From the NCBI RefSeq assembly GCF_023195755.1, contig NZ_CP096203.1:2170001-2234000 (forward strand): a stretch of DNA of 64,000 nt, read 5' to 3'. The position numbers and the translations under genes were made by a program. Positions 38,563-47,556 of the stretch are shown here, in pieces. Below the pieces are notes generated by a model that worked only from the letters and a program-made list of their open reading frames with translations, did not search any database and was not told the DNA's origin. Each line of letters opens with the position of its first letter. Positions within the stretch are counted from its first letter, which is position 1. The DNA is from Chryseobacterium nepalense (GTDB lineage Bacteria > Bacteroidota > Bacteroidia > Flavobacteriales > Weeksellaceae).

Positions 38563-38592
38563 AAAAACCACCCCGATGAGAGATGGTTTTTT
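38563..38592 (-). terminator. terminator of the bamA-ompH operon
   Basis: AAAACCATCTC with GGGGTGGTTTT (G-U pairs), T-rich afterwards on minus and before the thioesterase box. Confidence 0.7.
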
Positions 38593-38618
38593 ATAAATGT
38601 TTTTGAATATCTGATAAA

Positions 38619-39122
38619 TTATTGAACGCCTAATTCTTTCTTTACGGCAGCCGTAGCGTCCGGACCTCCTTTGAATACGAAGGCAGAAGAGTTTGCATCC
38701 ATGATATAATCGTATCCGTTTGCTTTAGCAACTTTGGAAACGGCATCATTCAGTTTTTTCTCGATTGGTTCATAAGCAGCATCCTGTTTTGCAACAAAAT
38801 CTTTTTGAGCTTTATCGTTCATATCCTGAATTTCTTGTTGCATTTTTGCCAATTCAGCCTCTCTTGCTTTGTTTTCTTCAGCTGTTTTCTTAGGAGCTTC
38901 CTCAGAATATTGCTTTAACTTAGCCTGTCCTGCATCCGCCTTTTTCTTGATTTCAGCTTGTTTTGTATCTAAGAAGGCTTTAAGATCAGTATCTGCTTTT
39001 TTCTTTTCAGGCATTGCATTAAGAATACCTATAACGTCTAAAGTTGCAATTTTTTGAGCTTTTGCCATACCTACCGATACAACCATCATTACCGCTGCAA
39101 ATAATACACTTAATTTTTTCAT
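38619..39122 (-). CDS. OmpH/Skp family periplasmic chaperone
   Basis: 167 residues. Signal peptide about 1-22 (ending AKAQ), followed by the OmpH-type first strand KIATLDVIGILNAMPEKKKAD, a long Lys/Glu/Ala-rich coiled coil (about 45-115) and the closing strands YDYIMDANSSAFVFKGG. Skp-like trimers hold unfolded outer membrane proteins on the way to BamA. Second of two ompH genes after bamA, 61 bp behind the first. Confidence 0.9.
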   Translation of the reverse strand: MKKLSVLFAAVMMVVSVGMAKAQKIATLDVIGILNAMPEKKKADTDLKAFLDTKQAEIKKKADAGQAKLKQYSEEAPKKTAEENKAREAELAKMQQEIQDMNDKAQKDFVAKQDAAYEPIEKKLNDAVSKVAKANGYDYIMDANSSAFVFKGGPDATAAVKKELGVQ

Positions 39123-39183
39123 AATTGGTAAATAAATAATTTAATTTGTTTTTAGATCTGTAAATTTAATAAAAGTTAAACTT

Positions 39184-39729
39184 TTATTTTCGGGTTTTAG
39201 TTTTTTCTTTTTTATCGGTATCTTTTAATAAAATATCAAGTACTTTATCTGAGTAATCGAATCTTTTTTGCAGGAACAGTACATTATTACTTGTTTTATC
39301 AATCACTATTCCTATTCCGTTTTTCTCGGCCATTGTCTTGATTGCGCCCCAGATCTGATCCTGAAACGGCTGAACAAGATTAGTCCTTAGCTTTTTAATC
39401 TCTCCCGTAGCTCCAAAGCGTAAACTTGTAGTGGTTTTGATATTTTTTTCCAAATCCATTACTTCTTTTTCTCTCAACTTCAGCTGATCTCCAATTAAAA
39501 GTACTTTCTCACTTTCAAAAGCAGATCTTTTACGTTCGTATTCCGACTGCAGGTTCTGAAGTTCGGACTGCCATGTATCAATCTGGGCGTTAAGTCTTGC
39601 TTCCGCTTCCTTATACTGAGGCATTTTATTCAGAATATACTCTGTATCAACAACACCCACTTTCTGCGCATTGCTTAAACTGAAAAGCAAAAATAAGAAG
39701 AATGAGAAAACAATTCTAAAATTTTTCAT
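39184..39729 (-). CDS. OmpH/Skp family periplasmic chaperone
   Basis: About 181 residues from ATG 39729 (MKNFRIVFSFFLFLLF signal, ends NAQ). The open frame is 15 codons longer but that overlaps the end of bamA; the signal peptide fixes the start 8 bp after the bamA stop. Core: VGVVDTEYILNKMPQYKEAEARL, a coiled coil to about 120, then GIGIVIDKTSNNVLFLQKRFDYSD. It works with BamA as a chaperone for outer membrane proteins. C-terminus is basic (DKKEKTKTRK). Confidence 0.9.
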   Translation of the reverse strand: MKNFRIVFSFFLFLLFSLSNAQKVGVVDTEYILNKMPQYKEAEARLNAQIDTWQSELQNLQSEYERKRSAFESEKVLLIGDQLKLREKEVMDLEKNIKTTTSLRFGATGEIKKLRTNLVQPFQDQIWGAIKTMAEKNGIGIVIDKTSNNVLFLQKRFDYSDKVLDILLKDTDKKEKTKTRK

Positions 39730-39737
39730 ATGATGAA

Positions 39738-42275
39738 TTATAAAGATTGGTTCATCAGGAAGTGAGTCTTCCATCCGGAAGGATCTGTTCCTGAAACTGT
39801 TTTATCGAATCCATAAGCGAAGTCGAACCCAATCAAGCCGAATGCTCCCATATAAACTCTTACCCCTACCCCAACTGATCTTTTCAACTGGAATGGATTA
39901 TAGCTTCCCCATGAATTCCAAACGTTACCTCCTTCTGCGAACGTGAGTGCATAAATTTTTGCAGTCTGGTTCAATGAAATCGGATATCTTAATTCTAACG
40001 TAAATCTGTTATAAATAGTACCTCCACCTGTAGGGGTAATATCTTCAGAAGTTCCTCCGTAGGTAGAAGCATTTTCATATCCTCTTAACGGTATTAATTC
40101 TCTACCATCAAAACGGCCTCCGAAAAGTCCTGTACCCCCTACATAGAATCTTTCAAACGGCGGTGCACCAAGTTCTTTGTTATAACCGTCCATGAAGCCC
40201 ATTTCAGCAGAAGATCTTAAGACCAGTTTCCCGGCAATTTCGTTATATACATCTGCTTTAAACTTCACTTTATAGAACTCCATCCATTTATATTTCTCTG
40301 TAGGACTAAGTGTAGAATAGTCTTTGTTACTGAACAATGAATACGGCGGTGTAAATTTCACCGAGAGGTCTAAATTAGACCCTACCGTAGGGAAAATGGG
40401 GTCAATACCGGCAGAGTTTCTACTTAGCCCGAGATTGATACTAAAGTTGTTCGCCGTACCATAATACTCTGTAGTTCCTCCGAAATCGAAAGGATAGTTC
40501 TTAAAATCGTATTTCTGAAACTGAATTCCTGTGTATAATGAGAAATAATCATCCGGCCACTTCAACAATCGGTTTAATCCAACTGAAGCGGAGAAAATAT
40601 TCAGCTTCTGAGATGATCCGTAAACATCCGAGTACTTAACTCTTGAGTTATTGAGACTCACAGATAATGCAGTTGGCCTTGTTCCGAATAACCAAGGTTC
40701 TGTAAACCCGATACTGTAATTCTGGAAATATTGCCCTGCCTGTGCCTGAAGTGACAATGTTTGTCCGTCACCCTGTGGTACAGGTTTAAAATCTTTAAAC
40801 TTGAGGAAGTTCTTCAAAGAGAAGTTGTTGAATGTCAACCCTAAAGTACCGATAAAGCTGTTACCACCGTAACCTGCCTGAAGCTGAACCTGGGAAGAAC
40901 CTTTTTCAACGAGCTTCCAGTTGATATCCACGGTGTTATCCTGTTGATTTGGCTGAATATCCTGGCCTACCTGCTGCGGATCAAAAAACTGCATTCCGGC
41001 AAGATCAAAATATGTTCTTTTGATATCACTTTTAGCAAAAAGATTTCCCGGTTTGGTTCTTAAAGCTCTTAAGATCACATGATCATGGGTCGTTGTATTT
41101 CCTTCCCAGGTTACTCTGTTCCAAGTAGCTTTTTCCCCTTCGTTGATACGAATTTCAAGATTGATCTTATCTCCGTTTACCGATTTTTCAACAGGCATAA
41201 CATTTGAGAAAAGGTAACCGTTGTTCATGTAGACCGACTTAATATCAGAATCATCTTCTTTACCTCCGTCTTCACCAACTTTTTTGTTGAATCCTACTGC
41301 ATCGTAAATATCACCTTTTTTATATCCCAAGAGTCTCTGTAAATAATCCGTAGAATAAACGGTATTTCCGGTAAATGTAATATCGCCGATATAATACTGT
41401 TTCCCTTCGTTAAGCTTTACATTGATCTCGTAATTATTTCTTTTGTTTCTCCAAACAGAATCTGAAAGAACTTTCGCATCTCTGTAACCCAATGAGTTGT
41501 AGTAACTGATGAGATTTTGCTTGTCTTCCTGATATTTTTCTTCAATGAATTTTGAAGATTTCAGAATACCTCCGATTCCGAATCTTTTCTGTTTGGTTTC
41601 TTTAAATGCTTTTTTTCTAAGTTTTCTATCAGAAACCGCTGTATTTCCTTCAAACTCGATATGATCGATTTTGATTCTTTTACCTTTATCTACATTGATT
41701 GTCCAGTCAACAAGATTAGGATCTCCCGCATTTACTTTGTCCTGAATGGTAATTTTTGCATCAGCGTATCCTTTTTTGATAAAATCTTTAGGAATATTAG
41801 TTTTAAGACTTGAAACCAAATTTTGGGTAATTTTGGTTCCCGGCTTCAGATTGTTGTCTTTAGCCATCTTTTCATTTTTGGATTTCCCGATACCTTTTCC
41901 TGTAAACTTCACCTCGCCCAGATCTTTAAGATCCTGAAGATAAAATTTAAGGATAATAGTTTCCCCTTCAATGCTCTGAACGTATACTTCAACTTCGGAA
42001 AAGGATTGTGTATCCCAAAGTTTTTTTACCGCGTTACTGATTTTCTGTCCCGGAATGTCTACCGTCTCACCTTTCGATAATCCTGTAAATCTAAGGATCT
42101 GAGCCGGTGTATATTTTTTAACCCCATCTACAACGATGTCTTTCAATGTGTATGTTCCTGTCTGGTTTCCTGCCTGTACAGAAGTATTTACCTGTGTGCT
42201 GTCCTGTGGCGTTACCTGTCCATAGAAATGTGCAGAAGCAACAAACATAATGATGGGTAATAGTCTAAACTTCAT
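39738..42275 (-). CDS. bamA: outer membrane protein assembly factor BamA
   Basis: 845 residues. Signal peptide (ends HFYGQ), five POTRA domains at about 40-430 (first YTLKDIVVDGVKKYTPAQILRFTGL, last TWNRVTWEGNTTTHDHVILRALRT), then the Omp85 barrel from about 460 (LQAGYGGNSFIGTLGLTFNN), with the loop 6 motif PLRGYEN in place of the common VRGY/F. BamA folds beta-barrels into the outer membrane. The C-terminus ends HFLMNQSL, not in the usual aromatic residue. Operon: DUF6089, uppS, bamA, ompH, ompH. Confidence 0.96.
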   Translation of the reverse strand: MKFRLLPIIMFVASAHFYGQVTPQDSTQVNTSVQAGNQTGTYTLKDIVVDGVKKYTPAQILRFTGLSKGETVDIPGQKISNAVKKLWDTQSFSEVEVYVQSIEGETIILKFYLQDLKDLGEVKFTGKGIGKSKNEKMAKDNNLKPGTKITQNLVSSLKTNIPKDFIKKGYADAKITIQDKVNAGDPNLVDWTINVDKGKRIKIDHIEFEGNTAVSDRKLRKKAFKETKQKRFGIGGILKSSKFIEEKYQEDKQNLISYYNSLGYRDAKVLSDSVWRNKRNNYEINVKLNEGKQYYIGDITFTGNTVYSTDYLQRLLGYKKGDIYDAVGFNKKVGEDGGKEDDSDIKSVYMNNGYLFSNVMPVEKSVNGDKINLEIRINEGEKATWNRVTWEGNTTTHDHVILRALRTKPGNLFAKSDIKRTYFDLAGMQFFDPQQVGQDIQPNQQDNTVDINWKLVEKGSSQVQLQAGYGGNSFIGTLGLTFNNFSLKNFLKFKDFKPVPQGDGQTLSLQAQAGQYFQNYSIGFTEPWLFGTRPTALSVSLNNSRVKYSDVYGSSQKLNIFSASVGLNRLLKWPDDYFSLYTGIQFQKYDFKNYPFDFGGTTEYYGTANNFSINLGLSRNSAGIDPIFPTVGSNLDLSVKFTPPYSLFSNKDYSTLSPTEKYKWMEFYKVKFKADVYNEIAGKLVLRSSAEMGFMDGYNKELGAPPFERFYVGGTGLFGGRFDGRELIPLRGYENASTYGGTSEDITPTGGGTIYNRFTLELRYPISLNQTAKIYALTFAEGGNVWNSWGSYNPFQLKRSVGVGVRVYMGAFGLIGFDFAYGFDKTVSGTDPSGWKTHFLMNQSL

Positions 42276-42302
42276 TTTATCGTAGTCTTTCTTTTCTTAA
42301 TT

Positions 42303-43052
42303 TTACTGGATTTTTATTTGTTCCCCGGTCTTTCCGAACCTTCTTTCTTTGTTTTGATAATCAACAATACACTGAAAGAAAATATCTTTGGTAAAGTCCG
42401 GCCACAGAACATCTAAAAACTGCAGTTCTGCATAGGCGATCTGCCAAAGGAGGAAATTACTGATTCTGATTTCGCCACTGGTCCTTATCAAGAGATCAAC
42501 AGGTGGAAAATCTTTGGTGTAGAGATAGCTTTCAAATAATTTTTCATCAATATCCGCCGCATGTATCTTTCCTTCTTTTACATCTTCACTTATGTTTTTT
42601 ACGGCATTCAGTATTTCATTTTGTGAGCCATAGCTTATAGCGAGTACCAAATTACCTTTTGTGTTTTCTTTTGTAAGTTCCACCACACGGTTCAGCTGAT
42701 CTTTTACAAGTGGGGGAAGCTTTTCTAAATTACCAATCACGTGCATTCTTAAGCCTTTGCTGAAAATCTCCTCTGCTTCGAGCAATAAAGTCTCTACAAG
42801 TAAATTCATCAATGTATTTACTTCTTCTGCAGGGCGGTTCCAGTTTTCCGAAGAAAAGGTATAAAGCGTTAAGTACGGAATATGTATTTCATTACATGCA
42901 TTAATGGCATTTCTTACTGCATTAATGGCATTTCTGTGGCCAAATGTTCTTTCTTCGCCACGGGATTTTGCCCATCTTCCATTACCATCCATGATAACCG
43001 CAACATGCTTTGGTAAATTATCAGGATCTATTTTATCTTTTATCAACGACAT
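42303..43052 (-). CDS. uppS: isoprenyl transferase (undecaprenyl diphosphate synthase)
   Basis: About 249 residues from ATG 43052, one base after the preceding stop (a GTG at 43061 would overlap it). It condenses isopentenyl diphosphate onto farnesyl diphosphate to make the C55 lipid carrier for cell wall and polysaccharide synthesis. Motifs: HVAVIMDGNGRWAK with Asp22, GHRNAINAVRNAI, LYTFSSENWNRP, and RTSGEIRISNFLLWQIAYAEL. It lies in the envelope-assembly operon. Confidence 0.97.
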   Translation of the reverse strand: MSLIKDKIDPDNLPKHVAVIMDGNGRWAKSRGEERTFGHRNAINAVRNAINACNEIHIPYLTLYTFSSENWNRPAEEVNTLMNLLVETLLLEAEEIFSKGLRMHVIGNLEKLPPLVKDQLNRVVELTKENTKGNLVLAISYGSQNEILNAVKNISEDVKEGKIHAADIDEKLFESYLYTKDFPPVDLLIRTSGEIRISNFLLWQIAYAELQFLDVLWPDFTKDIFFQCIVDYQNKERRFGKTGEQIKIQ

Positions 43053-43053
43053 A

Positions 43054-43947
43054 TTAATCACAATAACACGGAGGTCTTCCGAACGAATAAGTCAAACCTA
43101 AACTTACCGTATTCATCCAGTCTTTAGATTTTGTATCTCCAACATTTCTACCTCCTGTAAAAGCGGCTTCCCTCTCTTTAGACACCACATAATAGGCATC
43201 TGTCTGAAGAAGAGAACCTCCTGTAACAGGGCTTAAGATATCTCCGTTATAAGTAGAGATTACATCTTTAGTGAGAATTTTGCTGTAATCAAGCTGATCC
43301 GTCAGAGTATATCTGAATGTTGCTTCAGCAAAAATGGCCCAGTTATAATTAAATTTATATTTCAAACCTACTCCAAAAGGAATATGCATGGTAGTTTTTG
43401 TTCCCGTAGAGTACTGAGCTGTAGTGGTAAAATCAAGCTCATTAATTGGAGCCTGCGCAACACCATCAGCATCTCTCCTGAAATCGTTAATGAGTGTAGC
43501 TTTAGGCGCATCAAACATTAACGCTCCCACCCCACCGAAAATATACGGGCTTACCATACCTTTCTGTTCATTATTTACCGGGAAGAAATTATATTCGAAA
43601 ACAAGACTTGCCTCATACACATTGTTTTTCCCGAAAGAGTTTCTGTTTTGTCTGTACTCTTCTTTTGCAACTTTATCATTAAACTGAATCTGGTTGTATC
43701 CAAGATCTAATCTTACCGTTTGATGAGGATTAAAATTAAATCTATATAAAATCCCTCCATAAAACGGAACTCCCCAATCCGATGCTTTACTTAAATCCAA
43801 TGGCTTTTGTAAAATATAATTCGTTCTCCCTATATCCCCAACTAGGTTACTCATACCTAGACGAACTCCCAGTTCGTTTCTTTGTGCTTTAACACTTACC
43901 ACAGTTCCTAGGGCGGCAAGGAAGCTAAACAATAATTTTCTATTCAT
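43054..43947 (-). CDS. DUF6089 outer membrane beta-barrel protein
   Basis: About 297 residues. Signal peptide RKLLFSFLAALGTVVSVKAQ, then alternating amphipathic strands typical of an 8-10 stranded barrel (NELGVRLGMSNLVGDIG, VRLDLGYNQIQFNDK, NYNWAIFAEATFRYTLTDQLDY, TVSLGLTYSFG). DUF6089 proteins precede uppS/bamA in Flavobacteriia; role unknown, possibly envelope assembly. The longer open frame starts with TTG at 43992 inside the promoter box, so ATG 43947 is used. Confidence 0.85.
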   Translation of the reverse strand: MNRKLLFSFLAALGTVVSVKAQRNELGVRLGMSNLVGDIGRTNYILQKPLDLSKASDWGVPFYGGILYRFNFNPHQTVRLDLGYNQIQFNDKVAKEEYRQNRNSFGKNNVYEASLVFEYNFFPVNNEQKGMVSPYIFGGVGALMFDAPKATLINDFRRDADGVAQAPINELDFTTTAQYSTGTKTTMHIPFGVGLKYKFNYNWAIFAEATFRYTLTDQLDYSKILTKDVISTYNGDILSPVTGGSLLQTDAYYVVSKEREAAFTGGRNVGDTKSKDWMNTVSLGLTYSFGRPPCYCD

Positions 43948-43989
43948 AAAAGAATATGGATTTATGGTTATTTTAAAATTTAATTTTTG

Positions 43990-43997
43990 CAAATATA
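43990..43997 (-). promoter_or_regulatory. -7 box of the DUF6089-uppS-bamA-ompH operon
   Basis: The minus strand reads TATATTTG, about 42 bp before the ATG at 43947. Confidence 0.65.
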
Positions 43998-44133
43998 AAA
44001 CATTTTTATATTAATGATAATCTTAATGTTTAGTTAAAAATAAACAAAAAAACATAATTTGTTATAAAGTAAACGATAAAGTCGATAAATTATTCTTTTT
44101 TTATCAGATACTAAATTTCTGCTTCATGATAAA

Positions 44134-44150
44134 CCCTCATTAAATGAGGG
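44134..44150 (-). terminator. hairpin after the polysaccharide export operon
   Basis: CCCTCATT and AATGAGGG, a tight palindrome just after the Wzc-like stop. The T-run is weak, so termination efficiency is doubtful. Confidence 0.5.
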
Positions 44151-44160
44151 CTTAAAAGTA

Positions 44161-46656
44161 TTATTTTTTATTGAATATTTCCCGTACTTTATTTCTAATT
44201 CTTATTAACAATGGTTCTTTGTAATTTTTATCTTCGTCAAAATAGCCGTAACCATAACCGTAGCCATAACCATAGCCGTAACCATAGCCATATCCCTGCT
44301 TCGTATTGTAGTCATTGTAAACGAGCCCGAGATTTCCTGTTTCTCCATTATGATACTTTTCAGTAATCATTTTGAGCATATATTTTTCGGTGTATTCGTG
44401 ACGGACTACATAGATATTGGTATCAGAATATTTCATCAGTTCGTAAGAGTCTGCAACGAGACCCACCGGCGGTGAATCAATAATAATAAAGTCATAAAGA
44501 CTTTTCAGGTCCTGAATAAATCGGATATTGCTTTCACCCATAAGCAATTCGGAAGGGTTTGGAGGGATTGGGCCTGATGTAGCCACATCAAGATTGGGGA
44601 TTTTTGTTTTATTAATGATCTGGCTCATTTCCACCTCCCCGGTAAGATAATTTGAAATTCCATATTTGTTATCAATTCTGAAATCCCCGAAGATTTTTGG
44701 TTTTCTGAGGTCCATTCCCAGAAGAATTGTTTTTTTATCGCTCAGCCCTAATACGGAAGCCAGGTTGATGGAAACATACGTTTTCCCCTCACCACCAATG
44801 GATGATGTTACCAGAATTACTTTACTTCCGCGATCGCTTCCTGCTAAAAATCTCATATTGGCTCTGATTCCTCTGAATGCCTCTGAAACTGAAGATTTCG
44901 GCTGATCCAGAACGGTAAGCATTGTTTCATTGGTATTGTTACCGATAACACCGAGAAGGGGAATTCTTGTGGCATTAAGTAATTCTTTAATATTTCTGAT
45001 TCTATTGTCGAGCAATTCTCCTATTAGGATAAACAACATCGGAAGTATCAGAAGTCCGCCTATAATTCCTGCTTTAACGACTTTTATATTCGGTGCTATC
45101 GGCGCCTGCCCTATATTTTTGGCAGGGTCTATCACACTGATATCGGACTGATTGCCCACTATCTTTAACTGGGTTTCGTTTTGTCTGCTCAGGAGACTGT
45201 TGTAGGTTGCCTCAATCATGTTATACCCTCTTTCCGCATCCAGATATTTTCTTTCCTTTTCGGGATAAGTGGTAAGATCTGAATTGGCTTGCATTACTTC
45301 TCGGTTTATTTTAGCTATTTCTTCAAGATAATCTGAGTAATAATTACCCAAAACCCCATTTGAATTAGCTCTGGCGTCATTTATGAGTTTATTGATTTCA
45401 ATCATTGGCTCGGAATTCGGCTTATAAATGCGGGCCATTTCGCGTCTTTTAAGGTATAAATCTTTAAGCTCAGAAACTGTTGCAGAAAAAACACCATCCT
45501 GAAATCCTGCCGCAGTTGTATTGATCATTTTCTCCAGGTTCTGGGAAGCAAGGGAATTTTTCATATGACGCAATGAACTTATTTTACTTTCAAGATCTGC
45601 TTTTTTAGACTCTAGTTCCTTAATTTTATTAAGAGATTTTTCATCTCTGTCTTTAATATCATAAAGCTTTTCAGTTGTCTTCATATAATTGAGGACATAG
45701 GCGCTTGAATCCAGTTTTTTTCTTACATTATCAAGATTTTCCTGTAAATAAGCGTTGGTATTTTTATCAACAATCAGCTTATCGGCCTGTCTTTTTTTCT
45801 GAAGCTCGCTTACGGATTTATTAAGAAAATTTACGGTTCCATTAAGGTTATACCCTCTTTTTGTAATAATCATAATGGTCCCGATTTCCTTATCAAAATC
45901 AACTCCGATGGTAGAAACAATATCCTGTACTGCATTATTTACCGTACTTAGCTTAACAATGATATTCTGCAGGTCAATTTTCTGTATGATGGGATTTTTC
46001 ACCAGCCTGAATCTCAGATTGGGAGCTGTGAACCATTCTCCGATTTCAATGGTCCTGTTATCAGGTCTGTCATATGGATCAACTGTAGTAAATCCTTCCG
46101 TTTCATAACTGTACAAATTCCGGGAATGTCCGTCCTCCGGCAGAACAACCTCAAATTTATTATTACTTTTGGGAACCAATGTTATAGGGTAATCCATCTG
46201 CTGAAGATGTTTTTTATCCACCTCGAGCAGGATAGGCACATCATCTTTGTCCAGATAGGTTGATTTGATAACACCTTTAGTAGAATAGTTTACATAAAGT
46301 TCCAATTCCTTTACCAGAAATTCATTGTGCGTTCTCGACAGCAGCATTTTTTTCAGATAAATACCATCCTGATTCCCTCCCTGCCCCCAAATAAAATTTA
46401 TAGACTGGCTAGGAGTAAAGTAGCTGGATGTGTTATTTGATATACTTAATGATAGATTGGAAGCATAGATATTTTGCGCATAATATTTACTGTATACCCA
46501 TGCCATACAGTACCCTATAAAGAGCATCAGTATAAACCAATACCAGTTTTTAATAATCCTGTTAAAAAAATGGGCAAGGTCAAACAATCCGAATGAACCA
46601 TATTTTCCTTCCTGAGAATCATCTTTCTCAATTTTTGTCTCTTTTTCCGGGATCAT
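44161..46656 (-). CDS. Wzc-like polysaccharide co-polymerase / tyrosine kinase
   Basis: 831 residues. N-terminal Wzz-type chain-length domain with a transmembrane helix near 38-55, a long periplasmic region with coiled coil (about 290-480), a second helix near 530-550 (IIGGLLILPMLFILIGELL), then a cytoplasmic BY-kinase: Walker A SIGGEGKTYVS near 620, Walker A' GMDLRKPKI, Walker B FIIIDSPPVG. The tail has a (GY)9 tract (44242-44295), the tyrosine cluster for autophosphorylation. It controls capsule or exopolysaccharide length and export with the Wza-like partner encoded 4 bp upstream. Confidence 0.95.
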   Translation of the reverse strand: MIPEKETKIEKDDSQEGKYGSFGLFDLAHFFNRIIKNWYWFILMLFIGYCMAWVYSKYYAQNIYASNLSLSISNNTSSYFTPSQSINFIWGQGGNQDGIYLKKMLLSRTHNEFLVKELELYVNYSTKGVIKSTYLDKDDVPILLEVDKKHLQQMDYPITLVPKSNNKFEVVLPEDGHSRNLYSYETEGFTTVDPYDRPDNRTIEIGEWFTAPNLRFRLVKNPIIQKIDLQNIIVKLSTVNNAVQDIVSTIGVDFDKEIGTIMIITKRGYNLNGTVNFLNKSVSELQKKRQADKLIVDKNTNAYLQENLDNVRKKLDSSAYVLNYMKTTEKLYDIKDRDEKSLNKIKELESKKADLESKISSLRHMKNSLASQNLEKMINTTAAGFQDGVFSATVSELKDLYLKRREMARIYKPNSEPMIEINKLINDARANSNGVLGNYYSDYLEEIAKINREVMQANSDLTTYPEKERKYLDAERGYNMIEATYNSLLSRQNETQLKIVGNQSDISVIDPAKNIGQAPIAPNIKVVKAGIIGGLLILPMLFILIGELLDNRIRNIKELLNATRIPLLGVIGNNTNETMLTVLDQPKSSVSEAFRGIRANMRFLAGSDRGSKVILVTSSIGGEGKTYVSINLASVLGLSDKKTILLGMDLRKPKIFGDFRIDNKYGISNYLTGEVEMSQIINKTKIPNLDVATSGPIPPNPSELLMGESNIRFIQDLKSLYDFIIIDSPPVGLVADSYELMKYSDTNIYVVRHEYTEKYMLKMITEKYHNGETGNLGLVYNDYNTKQGYGYGYGYGYGYGYGYGYFDEDKNYKEPLLIRIRNKVREIFNKK
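44242..44295 (-). repeat. in-frame hexanucleotide repeat encoding (Gly-Tyr)9
   Basis: Nine 6-bp units (GGn TAy) in the kinase tail. Synonymous third positions vary (GGC, GGT, GGA; TAT, TAC), so the tract is old or selected and not a recent perfect expansion. Confidence 0.9.
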
Positions 46657-46660
46657 AATA

Positions 46661-47530
46661 TTAAAGATTTTTAAGAAGAAGATAGATGGACAATGCCGTT
46701 GTGAAAACCGAAACTCCTGTTGTTAAGGTCTGGATAGGATCTTTCCCGAGGCCATTCAGGCTTTTTGCTCTTGTGTTAAGGTATATTTCGTCTCCGTTCT
46801 GAACATAATAATAGGGTGAGTTCATAATATCTTCCCGGGTAAGATCAATTCTTGCAATCTTAATTCCTTCCGGAAGTTTTCGGTGGATAACGATATTTTT
46901 TTTATCGACATTTCTATTGAGCCCACCGTTCATTGCCAATGCTTCTGTAATATTAAGTGTATTTTTATGCGCTACTTTTTCACCGGTAAGACCTGTTGTT
47001 TCAATATCTCCCAGTATATAGTAGGTAATCCCGTCGGTATTCAGTCTTACTTCAGATTTTCCTTCCTGAAAGTTTTCATTAACTTTTGCCTGAATTTCGT
47101 CGGCTACATCTTCAATAGTTCTTCCTTCAGCTTTAATATAACCGATACCAAAGACGTTAATATCACCTTTTGAATCTACTTTTAATCCATTAAAATAAAA
47201 AACAGAATTCCCTCCGCTGGCTCTCGAATTTCCCTGATTGAATCCTGAACCCACCCCTGAAGCTGATGATCCCTGTACTCCAACGGCTCCGGAAGTATTG
47301 AATGAGGAATAAAACTGGGCAGCATCACCTTTTGGAGTTGTAACAATATTAAGATTTAACATGTCATTTCTGGTAATTCTGTAAATGGGAATATTGTAGG
47401 GAATAAGCCCTTCCTCGTTAATCACCAGGCTTTCGTTCGGCTGCATATACCGGACATCCCTTGTCGTAATGCAGGAGACCATCAGGAAAGGCAGCATTAT
47501 TAAAAATAAATACTTGTAATTCTTCATCAT
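46661..47530 (-). CDS. Wza-like polysaccharide export lipoprotein
   Basis: 289 residues. Signal with lipobox MVSC (Cys near 20). The poly-export domain is seen as YNIPIYRITRNDMLNLNI, a Gly/Ser-rich insert (about 85-120), FGIGYIKAEGRTIEDVADEIQAKVNE, then a SLBB-like YYILGDIETTGLTGEKVAHKN. The C-terminus has an amphipathic/hydrophobic helix (TTGVSVFTTALSIYLLL). It forms the outer membrane channel for polysaccharide with the Wzc-like protein. Two adjacent Met codons make the exact start ambiguous by one residue. Confidence 0.92.
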   Translation of the reverse strand: MMKNYKYLFLIMLPFLMVSCITTRDVRYMQPNESLVINEEGLIPYNIPIYRITRNDMLNLNIVTTPKGDAAQFYSSFNTSGAVGVQGSSASGVGSGFNQGNSRASGGNSVFYFNGLKVDSKGDINVFGIGYIKAEGRTIEDVADEIQAKVNENFQEGKSEVRLNTDGITYYILGDIETTGLTGEKVAHKNTLNITEALAMNGGLNRNVDKKNIVIHRKLPEGIKIARIDLTREDIMNSPYYYVQNGDEIYLNTRAKSLNGLGKDPIQTLTTGVSVFTTALSIYLLLKNL

Positions 47531-47556
47531 ATTTTTGAAATTATTGTGAAACAGAT

